From AP-15 sp963846635 (GTDB lineage Bacteria > Pseudomonadota > Alphaproteobacteria > ATCC43930 > CGMCC-115725): a stretch of DNA of 64,000 bases. The notes beneath the pieces are model-generated. The model made no database searches. It was not told the DNA's origin and saw nothing but the letters and a program-made list of their open reading frames with translations. The stretch is taken from assembly GCA_963846635.1 (NCBI GenBank), contig CAWJXM010000003.1:186001-250000 (forward strand), read 5' to 3'. This document shows positions 38,527 through 47,443 of the stretch, one piece after another. The number at the start of each line of letters is the position of its first letter. Within the stretch, counting starts at the first letter, position 1. A program made the position numbers and the translations under genes.

Positions 38527-38603
38527 AGCCGTCTTAGTGCGAGGCCGCAATATGCCCTGTCCAGCCGCAATTTTGAGTGCCGGCATGGTGCGCTGGGAGG
38601 ATC

Positions 38604-39512
38604 ATGGCAAAGATCGTCCATAATGAGGGAACGGAGAGCGCGCGTCGGCGCCATCGCAGCCGGTTCCATTCCGCCCTGCTGTTGCTGGCAATGGCAGCGC
38701 TTCTCGCCTATTGCGGCTGGATTGTCGCCGATTGGCAGGGAATCTTGTGGAGCCTCCTCGCCAGCGCGGCGATGCTGGTCATGCTGCGGCGGATGCCTCC
38801 CGGCGTCTTTCTGCAAGCACTGAACGCCCACGCGCTCGGGCGATGGGAGGCTCCGGCGCTGTACCAGATCCTCGAAGATCTGTGCCGGATTGCCAGTGTC
38901 GAGCCGTCGCCGCTTTTGTGCCGGGTCTTCGGGCCAGCCCCAGTCGCCTTTACGATCGGCGGCGGGAATGCGGCCATGATTGTCTTATCGCAGTCACTGA
39001 TCCAGATGATGAGCACGCGCGAGATGCGCGGCATTCTCGCGCACGAGATCATCCACTTGCGCAACGGCGACCTTGCCCTGATGCAGCTTGCTGTCGCGGT
39101 CGGGCGGTTGACCCGGGTACTGTGACAAATCGCCTTGTTACTGGTCTTTCTAGGCCTGATGCTGCGGACCGTTTCCGCCAGTGCCTTTCCGATCCTGCCG
39201 CTATTGGTGCTGGCGGTGGCGCCGATCGGCGTCAACCTGCTGCAACTCGCATTGTCGCGGACGCGCGAGGCCGAAGCCGATCTCGAAGCCGCGGAGCTGA
39301 CCCGCGATCCGGTAGGATTGGCCTCAGCCTTAACCAAAATGAGAGCCCAAGAGCGGGCGTTGATGCGCAAGTGGTACCCGGGCTTGATCCTGTTTCGCGT
39401 GCCGAGGTTGTTTCGCGACCATCCGGCGACCGAAGAGCGCATCCATCGTCTGTTGGCGATGGCACCGCCACCAGATCGGCGTCTTGCCGAGGGACCATTC
39501 GCCGAATTTTGA
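38604..39512 (+). pseudogene. M48-family (HtpX-like) membrane protease with in-frame stop
   Basis: 302 codons. Two N-terminal helices (LLLLAMAALLAYCGWIV and LLASAAMLVML) precede the zinc motif GILAHEIIHLRNGDL (HEIIH). The third ligand region SRTREAEADLEAAEL is present after the stop. A TGA at 39123-39125 interrupts the frame between RLTRVL and QIALLLVFLGL; one base change would give Ser. Start ATG 38604 follows GGGAGG. The product would be a quality-control protease of the inner membrane. Confidence 0.88.
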
Positions 39513-39774
39513 CATGTTCCGGTGCCGGCCCGCGGGGCTGAATCACCCCGGCTCTGCTTTGAATCCGTGGATCAAGCTTGGATCAAGTAATACAAAATGT
39601 CCGTCTGTATTCTCTAATGTTAGCTTGGTGGCGCTTTTGAAAATCACGAGCCAATTTCAACAAATTGAATAGCATGCTTCGGCGCACCAAGCACACCAAT
39701 ATTCGTTGTTAATCAATTAATCTCTTCTGGAAGCAACGATCGAAATAATTCTGCTCAGCACCTCAGGCGATACC
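39513..39774. other. AT-rich intergenic between convergent genes
   Basis: No gene seen. The stretch 39570-39740 is distinctly richer in A and T than its surroundings. Confidence 0.4.
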
Positions 39775-40236
39775 TCAGGCATTCGGACCGCTCAAGAATA
39801 AAGCGCGTAAGAGATCTCCGCGCGACACAATACCGACCACGCGGCCATTTCGGACCACCGGCACCCGTTTTATACGATGAGCGGCGAGGAGGCGCGCTAT
39901 GTCGCGGACATCCGCGTCCTCATCGATGCTGATCACAGGCTTCGACATGAGATAGCGAGCGTTGCGTTTCTGCGAATGCAGCCACTCAAGAAAGATTGAA
40001 CTGACTGGTTCGCCTCCAGCGAGAAGGGTCAACCACCAGTCGCGGCGGGCCTCGCGTGTGGCATCATCAGGCCTGATAAGGTCTTCTTCGCTGATCATGC
40101 CGATCGGAGCTCCGTTTTGATCGACAACCGGCATAGCGGTGATTTGCTTGTCCAGCAGCAGCCGCGCGATTTCGCGGACAGCAGTATCCGGGCCCACTGT
40201 TACAACGTTAGCGCTCACGATATCGCGTGCTTTCAT
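39775..40236 (-). CDS. tandem CBS-domain protein
   Basis: 153 residues made of two CBS motifs: ANVVTVGPDTAVREIARLLL with ITAMPVVDQNGAPIGMIS, and KPVISIDEDADVRDIARLLA with IKRVPVVRNGRVVGIVSRGD. Such stand-alone pairs bind adenosine nucleotides and sense energy state. An IS1634 element is inserted with its target repeat touching the ATG, so the ribosome site is now supplied by the IS end (GAGGGAAG). The coding part is intact. Confidence 0.88.
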   Translation of the reverse strand: MKARDIVSANVVTVGPDTAVREIARLLLDKQITAMPVVDQNGAPIGMISEEDLIRPDDATREARRDWWLTLLAGGEPVSSIFLEWLHSQKRNARYLMSKPVISIDEDADVRDIARLLAAHRIKRVPVVRNGRVVGIVSRGDLLRALFLSGPNA

Positions 40237-41142
40237 TAGCCGGAGCTTCCCTCTTTTGAAAGACGCATGTGCTTGATCTGGCGCGATAAGTTTCGGCCAG
40301 AGGGATGCTCTACTGGGTACAGGAGACGCCGAGGAGGTCGAAGGCCTTCTTGTGGATGGGTGTCGGCCGTGTGGTGATGGTGAAGGGAGCGTCCGGCGCA
40401 ATGGCGGTGACGACAGTATTCCGGGTGATCGTCGCGAGGTCGGCGAGCAGGGTCTGGAAGCTGTGGACGGGGAGGCCGTCGTCGGTCCGGCCGGTGGTCT
40501 GCTTGGTGACGGCGGCGGGCGATCGCTCGGCCTTGGCGACAACGCTGGCGCGGAGGGCGTCTGCGGCTTGCTTGTCGGTGTCGTCGTAGAGCATGGACGC
40601 CAGACGCTGGCGCATGTGCCATTCCAGGTCGTATCCGAGCATACAGAGAAAGACGTGAGCGCGCACGCGGTCGGGGAGCCAGTGATAGACCGGCCTGACG
40701 TGCAGATCGACGGTCTTGATCGAGCGGATCGCGTACTCCACCCGGCTGAGGGATTTGTAGGCTCTGACCGTGGCGACGTCGTCGAGCGCGGCGGCCGGCA
40801 GGCTGGTGCGCACGGCGTAGAGGCCGTCGAGCGCCGCTTCAGCAGCGATCTCCGCGGTCCGGCGCGCGAAGGTGAAGGTCGTATCGGTGATCTCGAGGGC
40901 GAAGTGCTTGGCCATCTTGTGCCTGCCGATCACGGCGCCGACCGCAAGGCCGATCTCCGCCTTGCCCGTGAGCGGCTCGCGCTTGCGCCGCACCGCCGCC
41001 GCGATGCGCGCGAGATCGCGCGCGGTCGCGGCCAGCAGATCCTCGCGCTTGCGGGTGCGCTCGGCGGCGAGAGTGTGATTGCGGCAGACGATCAGGCGCT
41101 CGCCCGGGAAGTCAGGTGACGTGATGGCCGCCATGTCCCGGT

Positions 41143-41160
41143 CCCCGGCCTGCGCCGGGG
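41143..41160. repeat. palindromic repeat in IS1634 transposase, in-frame copy
   Basis: Stem CCCCGGC / GCCGGGG with loop CTGC. It adds about 24 bp in frame between MSLF and DRDM. Confidence 0.8.
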
Positions 41161-41982
41161 CAGGCTTGAACAGCGACATCTGGAACACGCCGCCGTCGAG
41201 TAGCCCGCGGATCTGGGGGGCGCGCAACGCGGTGATCCAGTCGAGCCCGGCCGGCTTGATGTCCTCGGAGATCCTGGCTTCGGTGACCATGCCTCGGTCG
41301 CCGACCAGGACGACATGGTCCAAACCGAAGCGCTCTTTCAGCTTGGTGACCTGATTGCCAAGGGTCGCGGGGTCGCCGGTCGAGCCTTGGAAGACCTCAA
41401 TGGCGACGGGGCAACCATCGGGCGCGCACAGCAAGCCATAAACGATCTGCAGCTTGCCCTTCTTGCCGTCGCGGTTGTAGCCGAACTGGGCGAGCGGGCA
41501 GCAGCGGCCTTCCATGTAGCTCGATGTCACGTCGTAGAGCACCAGCGTGCCGCCGGTGAGATGGCGCCGGGCCAGCGCCGTCTCGATATCCGTCTGGCGG
41601 ACCGCCAGCCAGTCGAGGGCACCATAAAGTTCCTCCTCGTCGACCGGCCCCAGGCCGAGCTCGGCGCCGAGGCTGGAGGTGGCGGTCTCCGGCGAGAGCG
41701 CGCGCGACGCCGCGAGCTTCGAGCCGGGATCGAGGATCCGGCTGACGGCGAGCGCCAGGATGAGGTCCCGGCAGCGGTTGCCTGCGGGTCCGATAAGCCG
41801 ATCGAGGCCGATCTTGCGCGCCGTGGCGAGCGCTGCGGCGACGGCGCCATGCGGCAGGGAGCGGACGATGCTGATCGCCGCCTGGTCGCGCGGGATGACT
41901 GTGCCGCCTTTCAACAGTGCCTTGAAGCCGGCGATATGCTCGCGCGGCCAGTCGGACAGGTTCAGAAGCGTGCGCTTCTTGA

Positions 41983-42000
41983 CCCCGGCCTGCGCCGGGG
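41983..42000. repeat. palindromic repeat in IS1634 transposase, frameshifting copy
   Basis: Same stem and loop as the copy at 41143. Here it adds 23 bp after codon 26 or so and breaks the frame. Confidence 0.8.
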
Positions 42001-42438
42001 CAGGACCTTGCCGCCCTCGCGGTAGCTCTCGCGCAGGAGGATGGCGGGCGGTGAGCCGCGGTTTGGGACGGCTTCGATGTACATGGGTGGATGATAAACC
42101 ATACATCGCCAAATTACACTGAAAATATATCGGTCTACATGGCTACGTCTTGGCGAACCAAAATGGGATATTGCTGAAATATCAGTCACTTGATCAGTGG
42201 GAAAGAGGGAAGCTCCGATTAGCGTAGCTCCTCAGGCCGGGCATGCCCAGTTGCAGCCTCCCACAGCAGCATCTACTCAGTCCTCAGCCGGTATTCTTGA
42301 GGGCTTGGCGACCGATAATCTCGATTGTGAGTATTATACTACATCCCTTTAACTACAACCTGTCCGCTTTACCGGCAATGTTTCACTTGACGTTCCCATC
42401 CACAATCGCTAGATTCAGCATGATCAAGGAGATGGGTC

Positions 42439-43386
42439 ATGCAAAGCCACCTTTCTGCCGCTCATTTTCACAACGAAGAAGCCGCCTACAAGTTCGCCGA
42501 GGCGCGGCTGTGGCCGAACGGACCCGTCTGCCCGCACTGCGGCGCAACCAAGGAACACGTCGGGAGACTGCGGGGGAAGACAAATCGCATCGGGCTCTAT
42601 AAGTGCTACGCCTGCCGCAAGCCTTTCACCGTGAAGATTGGAACCGTCTTCGAGTCGAGCCACGTTCCAATGCGGGTTTGGCTGCAAGCCATCTATCTGT
42701 TCTGCTCCTCGAAGAAGGGTATCAGCACTCGCCAGCTTCAGCGCACCTTTAACTGCGGTCTGAAAACAGCATGGTTCCTCGGACATCGTGTCCGTGAGGC
42801 AATGCGTGATCTCGGCATCGCCGACACTGGCCCGCTCGGTGGCGCCAATCAGGTTGTTGAAAGCGATGAGACTTTCATCGGTGGCAAAGCCCGCAATCGG
42901 AAAAACTACATTCCACCCAAAGCCCCTGTGCTGGCTTTGGTCGAGCGCGATGGGCGTGTTCGCAGTTTCCATGTTCCCGATGTCACTGCACAAAGCTTGA
43001 AACCGATCATCGTCAAGAATGTGGATAAGGCCAGCTACCTGATGACCGACGAGAGTCCGGTCTATTGGCCGATTGGCTCGCAGTTCAGTGGGCACGGCAC
43101 CGTCAACCACAGTGCTGAAGAATATGTTCGCGCCTATTTCTGGCATACCAACACGGTCGAAGGCTACTTCAGCATCCTCAAGCGCGGGATCTACGGTTGC
43201 TACTTCCACGTCAGTCGGGTGCATCTCCACCGCTACACCGCCGAGTTTGATTTCAGGCACAACAACCGGATCGCGCTCGGCATTGATGATCTGGAGCGAG
43301 CCGATCGCGCTCTTGTCGGGGCCAAGGGCAAGCGCCTTACCTATGCGACGCCTCGTAGCCGAGGGACAAGCGAGCCGCCGTTTTAA
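42439..43386 (+). CDS. IS1595-family transposase 1
   Basis: 315 residues. An N-terminal zinc ribbon (CPHCGATK, then YKCYACRKPF) precedes the ISXO2-like DDE domain: VVESDETFIGGKARN (first Asp), YLMTDESPVYW (second Asp) and WHTNTVEGYFSILKRG (Glu). It looks intact. Start ATG 42439 follows AGGAGATGG. It shares about half its residues with transposase 2 at 45004. Confidence 0.9.
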   Translation: MQSHLSAAHFHNEEAAYKFAEARLWPNGPVCPHCGATKEHVGRLRGKTNRIGLYKCYACRKPFTVKIGTVFESSHVPMRVWLQAIYLFCSSKKGISTRQLQRTFNCGLKTAWFLGHRVREAMRDLGIADTGPLGGANQVVESDETFIGGKARNRKNYIPPKAPVLALVERDGRVRSFHVPDVTAQSLKPIIVKNVDKASYLMTDESPVYWPIGSQFSGHGTVNHSAEEYVRAYFWHTNTVEGYFSILKRGIYGCYFHVSRVHLHRYTAEFDFRHNNRIALGIDDLERADRALVGAKGKRLTYATPRSRGTSEPPF

Positions 43387-43416
43387 ATCACGATTACGGC
43401 ACCGTCCGAAGCACGA

Positions 43417-43818
43417 ATGAGTGAAGACGCCAAAGCCGCTTGGCAGGAGCAAAAAGCCGTTTGGCGTAAGCAGTTTGCACAGCTTGGAGTAAACCAAGTT
43501 CGCGCACAGCTTCTCGAATGGAGCGGTTCGCTGCGCGTGGAGGCCAGTAACTGGCTCGCCGAAAAAGATCACGAATCGGCTCGCTTAATGGAAGCCTCTA
43601 GAGCCGAGCAACTTGAAATTGCCACCTCAGCCAAAGATGCTGCTTTTGAAGCTAATAGGTTGGCCGCAGAAGCCAACTCAATAGCGCGGGATGCGGCAGC
43701 TTCAGCTGCCTTAAGCGCGCTTGCGGCACGTACTAACAACATGATTGCCACGCTTGCGCTGATCGCTGCCGCGATCGCGATCGCAATCTCGATATTGGGT
43801 ATATTCATAAAGCACTAA
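43417..43818 (+). CDS. passenger: coiled-coil protein with C-terminal membrane helix
   Basis: 133 residues that I cannot assign. The N-terminal half is charged and helical (AWQEQKAVWRKQFAQLG), the middle an alanine-rich coiled coil and the last 25 residues one membrane helix (MIATLALIAAAIAIAISILG). It lies 30 bp after the transposase in the same element, so probably is co-transcribed. A tail-anchored inner-membrane protein is inferred. Confidence 0.6.
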   Translation: MSEDAKAAWQEQKAVWRKQFAQLGVNQVRAQLLEWSGSLRVEASNWLAEKDHESARLMEASRAEQLEIATSAKDAAFEANRLAAEANSIARDAAASAALSALAARTNNMIATLALIAAAIAIAISILGIFIKH

Positions 43819-43838
43819 TCCTGCGATATGCTCCACAC

Positions 43839-44036
43839 ATGCCTCGCAAACCCACGCCGCCACCCGACGACCCAGAGCAGTTCAAGCGGTTCATCGACAT
43901 GGCGCGCGAGGTCGGGGCGGAGTATCCCAGCCCCGATTTCGAGCGCGTGTTTCGGAAGGTCGCGGAGCAGTCTAAGGAGAAGCCTCCTAAGCCTTCGGGT
44001 CGCCGTTCTCGTCCATCCGGTCGGCGAGTTTCATGA
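43839..44036 (+). CDS. passenger: small basic protein
   Basis: 65 residues, beginning PRKPTPPPDDPEQFKRFIDM and ending in a Lys/Arg/Pro-rich tail. Similar short proteins accompany other IS1595 elements; the role is unknown. It converges with, and overlaps by about 50 bp, the end of the reverse passenger gene. Confidence 0.5.
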   Translation: MPRKPTPPPDDPEQFKRFIDMAREVGAEYPSPDFERVFRKVAEQSKEKPPKPSGRRSRPSGRRVS

Positions 44037-44874
44037 CAAAGCCGCGAACTGCCGCAAAGACATGCTCAGCCTCTTTCTGGGTATATTTATTGGCTGGGTG
44101 CATCGTTGCATTGCGCCAGGGATTTTTGACGGCATCGAGCGAAGCATAGAGATCGTCAAAGATCACACCATCACCCGCCGCGCGGGCCGCAACGGTTGGC
44201 CATTTCGCGTTAATACCACCGCGTATTTGCTGTAAGATCTTGCCCCAACTACGATCCCCCGGGGTTGGATCTGGTATCCCTAGACAGTACGCGACAGCAC
44301 GTACTGCAATTTCCATCAGCCGCATAAGGTGAAAGACAGATGCGGTTCCTCGTTCCAGCGCGAGACATTTTGCCGCCTCGTCCAACTCAAACGCACCACC
44401 GGACGCGAACTTCGTCTCAAAGGCAGTTCCGAACAGTGGCATACGGGGCTCGTAAAGTTCCCGCTCCTTGGTTGAGAGAAAAAGACAGGTCATAAGTTCG
44501 GAAAGACCACTCATCCTACGACGTAGGTCATCAACGCCACCCACGATCATTATCGGATCGGTTTCTCTCTCCAGAATCCCCAACAGCCGCTCGCAACCAA
44601 GTCGGCAATAGTCAAATTCAGACTCTTTTAGTTCTTGGATAAGAGGTTTTACATATGCAGCCATCTTTTCTTTTTGGTTGACGCTGAGACCGTTTGGGTA
44701 AAGCAGCTCACCCCGTCCCGCATGGAGCATGATCGTCCATTGTGAAAGAACGTCTTGCGCATTAAGCAACAGGTTCAGCTTCAGTTCGATCATCTCCCAC
44801 AGGCTCCAAAGCCGGCGGGAATCCCACAGTGGATGTGACGCGCCAGCGAGAAGGTCTATCCCATCTCGCATCAT
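43987..44874 (-). CDS. passenger: hypothetical protein, about 295 residues
   Basis: No family recognised. Mostly helical, with SVFHLMRLMEIAVRAVAYCL near residue 200 and a closing DAVKNPWRNATMHPANKYTQ block that recalls abortive-infection/HEPN-like or 'RNA-binding' helical proteins in many IS cargo genes; that resemblance is weak. Start ATG 44874 (or 44871) is preferred; an ATG at 44907 inside the terminal repeat would add MFHLPSPP. Base composition is somewhat lower in GC than neighbours. Confidence 0.6.
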   Translation of the reverse strand: MMRDGIDLLAGASHPLWDSRRLWSLWEMIELKLNLLLNAQDVLSQWTIMLHAGRGELLYPNGLSVNQKEKMAAYVKPLIQELKESEFDYCRLGCERLLGILERETDPIMIVGGVDDLRRRMSGLSELMTCLFLSTKERELYEPRMPLFGTAFETKFASGGAFELDEAAKCLALERGTASVFHLMRLMEIAVRAVAYCLGIPDPTPGDRSWGKILQQIRGGINAKWPTVAARAAGDGVIFDDLYASLDAVKNPWRNATMHPANKYTQKEAEHVFAAVRGFVMKLADRMDENGDPKA

Positions 44875-45003
44875 ATATCTTGTGGGTGGGGACGGCAAGT
44901 GAAACATTGCCGCTTTACCCCTCAGCAAGCCCCAGTTCGGGCAATTATGCACTTGACGTACCGCGCTGGAGTAGCTATGTAAATAGCAACTTAGAGGCGC
45001 GCG

Positions 45004-45948
45004 ATGACCGTAGATCTCACCGATCCGATCTTTAACAATGAAGAAGCCGCCAGGGCACATTTTGAGAGGCTACGTTGGCCTGACGGGCCGGTTTGTCCAC
45101 ACTGCGGCGGCATCGATTGCGCAACCGAATTGCAAGGCAAGAGCACCCGCCCCGGCCTCTACAAGTGCAAGCAGTGTCAGAAGCCATTCACCGCGACAAT
45201 CGGTACGGTCTATGAGCGCAGCCATATCCCGCTGCGCAAATGGCTATTGGCGACCTATTTGCTTTGCTCTAGCAAAAAGGGAATGTCAGCCCATCAGCTC
45301 TGGCGCACGCTTGGTTTCGGCTCCTACCGAACGGCATGGTTCATGGCGATGCGTATTCGCGAAGGAATGCGTGAAGCAAAGCTGCCTACCAGCATGGGCG
45401 GTGAAGGCAAATTCGTTGAAGCCGACGAGACCTATGTTGGCGGCAAAGCGCGGAACCGCGCGTTCAAAGAGTCGCCGCCAAAGGAAGCCGTTATGGCGCT
45501 GGTGGAGCGCAAAGGCCAAGTCCGCTCGTTCCATCTCCGCGTGGCCAATGTTACAGCCGAGACGGTGAAGCCGATAATCGCGGAAGTGCTCTCGACCGAC
45601 TCCCATTTCCGCACAGACGAAAGCGGGATCTACTGGAAAATAGGAGAGACGTTCGCCAGTCACCGCACGGTAAACCATGCCGCCAGTGAGTACGTCCGCG
45701 GCGATGCTCACACAAACACTGTTGAAGGCTACTTCTCAATCTTCAAGCGCGGGATTTATGGCGTATATCATCACGTTAGCCAAGAGCACCTGAAGCGGTA
45801 TCTCTGCGAATTCGATTTCCGCTACAACTACCGCATTGCGCTCGGTTTCGATGACGCCGCACGAGCCGAACTCGCGATCAAGGGCGTCGCTGGCAAGCGG
45901 TTGACGTATAGGTTACCTAGTGGATGGTCCGAATCAGCGAACCTCTAA
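45004..45948 (+). CDS. IS1595-family transposase 2
   Basis: 314 residues with the zinc ribbon CPHCGGID...YKCKCQKPF-like (YKCKQCQKPF) and DDE residues in FVEADETYVGGKARN, HFRTDESGIYW and HTNTVEGYFSIFKRGIYG. It appears intact. Both IS1595 elements may therefore be active. Confidence 0.9.
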   Translation: MTVDLTDPIFNNEEAARAHFERLRWPDGPVCPHCGGIDCATELQGKSTRPGLYKCKQCQKPFTATIGTVYERSHIPLRKWLLATYLLCSSKKGMSAHQLWRTLGFGSYRTAWFMAMRIREGMREAKLPTSMGGEGKFVEADETYVGGKARNRAFKESPPKEAVMALVERKGQVRSFHLRVANVTAETVKPIIAEVLSTDSHFRTDESGIYWKIGETFASHRTVNHAASEYVRGDAHTNTVEGYFSIFKRGIYGVYHHVSQEHLKRYLCEFDFRYNYRIALGFDDAARAELAIKGVAGKRLTYRLPSGWSESANL

Positions 45949-46037
45949 ATCTCGGCGCCGCGGACGATACGGTTAAGGCCCCACTCGGTATAACTACCAC
46001 TAGACCGCGCAGAGGTTATTTGGTAATACGCAAGCGC

Positions 46038-46077
46038 GAGCACCCAACCCGCCTTGTGGAAGGGCGAGTTGGGTGCC
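46038..46077. terminator. long hairpin after IS1595 transposase 2
   Basis: GCACCCAAC pairs with GTTGGGTGC, with further pairing of CGCCTT and AAGGGCG towards a GTGG loop. Likely slows or stops transcription between the transposase and the oppositely read passengers. Confidence 0.5.
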
Positions 46078-46251
46078 GTGGCGATCCTTGTGGAAGGGAT
46101 GCCGGGGCCGGTTCGGGACGCTTTAGCGCCCTTCCCCGACCTAGCTAGCCGCTAATAACAAGGCGACTTGTCGCATCGCGCGCTCCTTTCGTGAGGTTCC
46201 GATCCGCGGCTGCTCGGGAAAAGCTGGGCCGCGAATCGCTCGAAACGTAAT

Positions 46252-46281
46252 AGGGCCACGGGGCGTCACCTCCGTGGCCCT
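46252..46281 (-). terminator. hairpin at the end of the 159-residue passenger gene
   Basis: AGGGCCACGG pairs with CCGTGGCCCT and overlaps the stop codon region of the reverse gene. No strong T-run follows. Confidence 0.5.
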
Positions 46282-46760
46282 TAGCCTGTCTGCCTGATCT
46301 GACGAACGGTATTACCTCCGTCTCGGCCAGCATCGCCGCCGACCCATCTCCACGTTTTAGTGTCGCCAATAGCTTCAAGCTGGCGCCGCTCGGTGAGGCT
46401 ATCAATTATGCGTCGCAGCGTGGTGAATGGAATGTCCAAATTCTTATCTCGAAAAATAGCGTGTTGAACCTCAGTCGGCCCCACTGGACGCGGCGCGATC
46501 GACTTGAAGATATCGACGATCAATGATTCGCTGACGCTTCGCGGTATGCGCGGAGCGTATTCACCAGTCGGCGCGCCGATACGTCCCTTGGGAATGTGGG
46601 ATTCCGACTGACGACGGCTTTTTGGTGGCTCTTCATCAAGCCTGAAAGACGAGAGAAAGTCGCGCAAGGCTTCCGCTAGCGCCGCGGCACCTTCAGCCCG
46701 GCCCTCACGTCGAGCATTGTCGATCGCTTCCTGCATAGATCGAAATAGATCGTCCGCCAT
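46281..46760 (-). CDS. passenger: probable winged-helix protein
   Basis: 159 residues from ATG 46760 (preceded by GGAGAG). The N-terminal half is helical and charged. The C-terminal 70 residues (SLIVDIFKSIAPRPVGPTEV, then FTTLRRIIDSLTERRQLEAI) read like a small winged-helix domain ending KTWRWVG. Possibly a DNA-binding cargo protein or regulator of the element. Not assigned to a family. Confidence 0.6.
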   Translation of the reverse strand: MADDLFRSMQEAIDNARREGRAEGAAALAEALRDFLSSFRLDEEPPKSRRQSESHIPKGRIGAPTGEYAPRIPRSVSESLIVDIFKSIAPRPVGPTEVQHAIFRDKNLDIPFTTLRRIIDSLTERRQLEAIGDTKTWRWVGGDAGRDGGNTVRQIRQTG

Positions 46761-46943
46761 CTCTCCGCCTCCGCCGTCACTCGGATGCACGCCGCCAACT
46801 TATATCGGAGGCAATGGGGGAGCACAAGAAGATTTGGCGGTAATGCGACTTGTGGCTGGCCGTGGACGTCGGACGGTTATGGCGGCGGCGGAAGTCCAGG
46901 CGGCTGGTGGTAGATGGCACCGACGGGACTAAGCGGCGGCGTG

Positions 46944-47120
46944 CTAATCCCAAATCCTACCTTGGTGAACGCGCCCCTTTGATGCGGGTCGCTGTTTTGG
47001 CTTCTGCGGAGGTTTGGCGCGCGGTTTAGGCGGAGTGTTTAGCATGCGCTTGATCACCTGATCGGCACGCCGGGCGGTCTCTTCCTTGCTGTAGCGATCG
47101 TCATCGTCTTTAGCTGACAT
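46944..47120 (-). CDS. passenger: 58-residue conserved small protein
   Basis: It reads DDDDRYSKEETARRADQVIK followed by RMLNTPPKP and a basic tail. The YSKEETARR...MLNTPPKP pattern recurs in small genes of many alphaproteobacterial plasmids and IS cargo regions and has an antitoxin-like look, but no function is established here. Confidence 0.6.
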   Translation of the reverse strand: MSAKDDDDRYSKEETARRADQVIKRMLNTPPKPRAKPPQKPKQRPASKGRVHQGRIWD

Positions 47121-47443
47121 GCCGCAAGATATAGACCGGAAGCGCGGTCGAGCCAATCGCCGCGCTCCGGTAGATTGGGATCTGGAGAGATCGCCGGCCT
47201 GTCGGTATTTTTCTAGGGTGATGGCGGAAGGTACGTCAAGTGCATAATTGCCCCAGTTCGCCACGGGGTCACTCTATCGGTTCCGATCAGCAGGACATGG
47301 TATTAGGTATTCCGATCGCCCCTGTTCTGTTCAGATTGCCGCAACATTCTCGGTGTCAGCTCCGAAATCCGGTTTGTTCCCGGGGGCACCGGGTGCATAG
47401 CACTATCGCAAAGGGTATGAACGCGTGGATCGCGGTTAGCGGC

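Larger units (their letters stand above)
40310..42084 (-). pseudogene. IS1634-family transposase with two palindromic inserts
   Basis: The natural start MYIEAVPNRGSPPAILLRES lies at 42084. After EGGKV a 23-bp GC palindrome (core 41983-42000) shifts the frame, and KKRTLLNLSDWP resumes. The long body shows TLVLYDVTSSYMEG (first Asp), VVLVGDRGMVTEAR (second Asp) and SLSRVEYAIRSIKTVDLHVR (Glu region). A second copy (core 41143-41160) inserts the residues PAPAQAG in frame. A shorter protein from an internal start might still be made. Confidence 0.85.
40241..42217 (-). mobile_element. IS1634-family element
   Basis: 1,977 bp with inverted ends CGGAGCTTCCCTCTTT and complement. The flanking 6-bp direct repeat is ATTAGC (40235-40240 and 42218-42223). 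It sits directly in front of the CBS gene. Confidence 0.88.
42374..44911 (+). mobile_element. IS1595-family element 1 with passenger genes
   Basis: 2,538 bp with ends starting GGCAATGTTTCACTTG (imperfect inverted repeats). The 8-bp direct repeat GCTTTACC flanks it (42366-42373 and 44912-44919). Besides the transposase it holds three other frames, two forward and one reverse. Confidence 0.9.
44940..47252 (+). mobile_element. IS1595-family element 2 with passenger genes
   Basis: 2,313 bp with ends starting GGCAATTATGCACTTGACGT, matching over at least 22 bp as inverted repeats. The 8-bp direct repeat CCAGTTCG flanks it (44932-44939 and 47253-47260). It lies only 28 bp from element 1. Confidence 0.9.
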
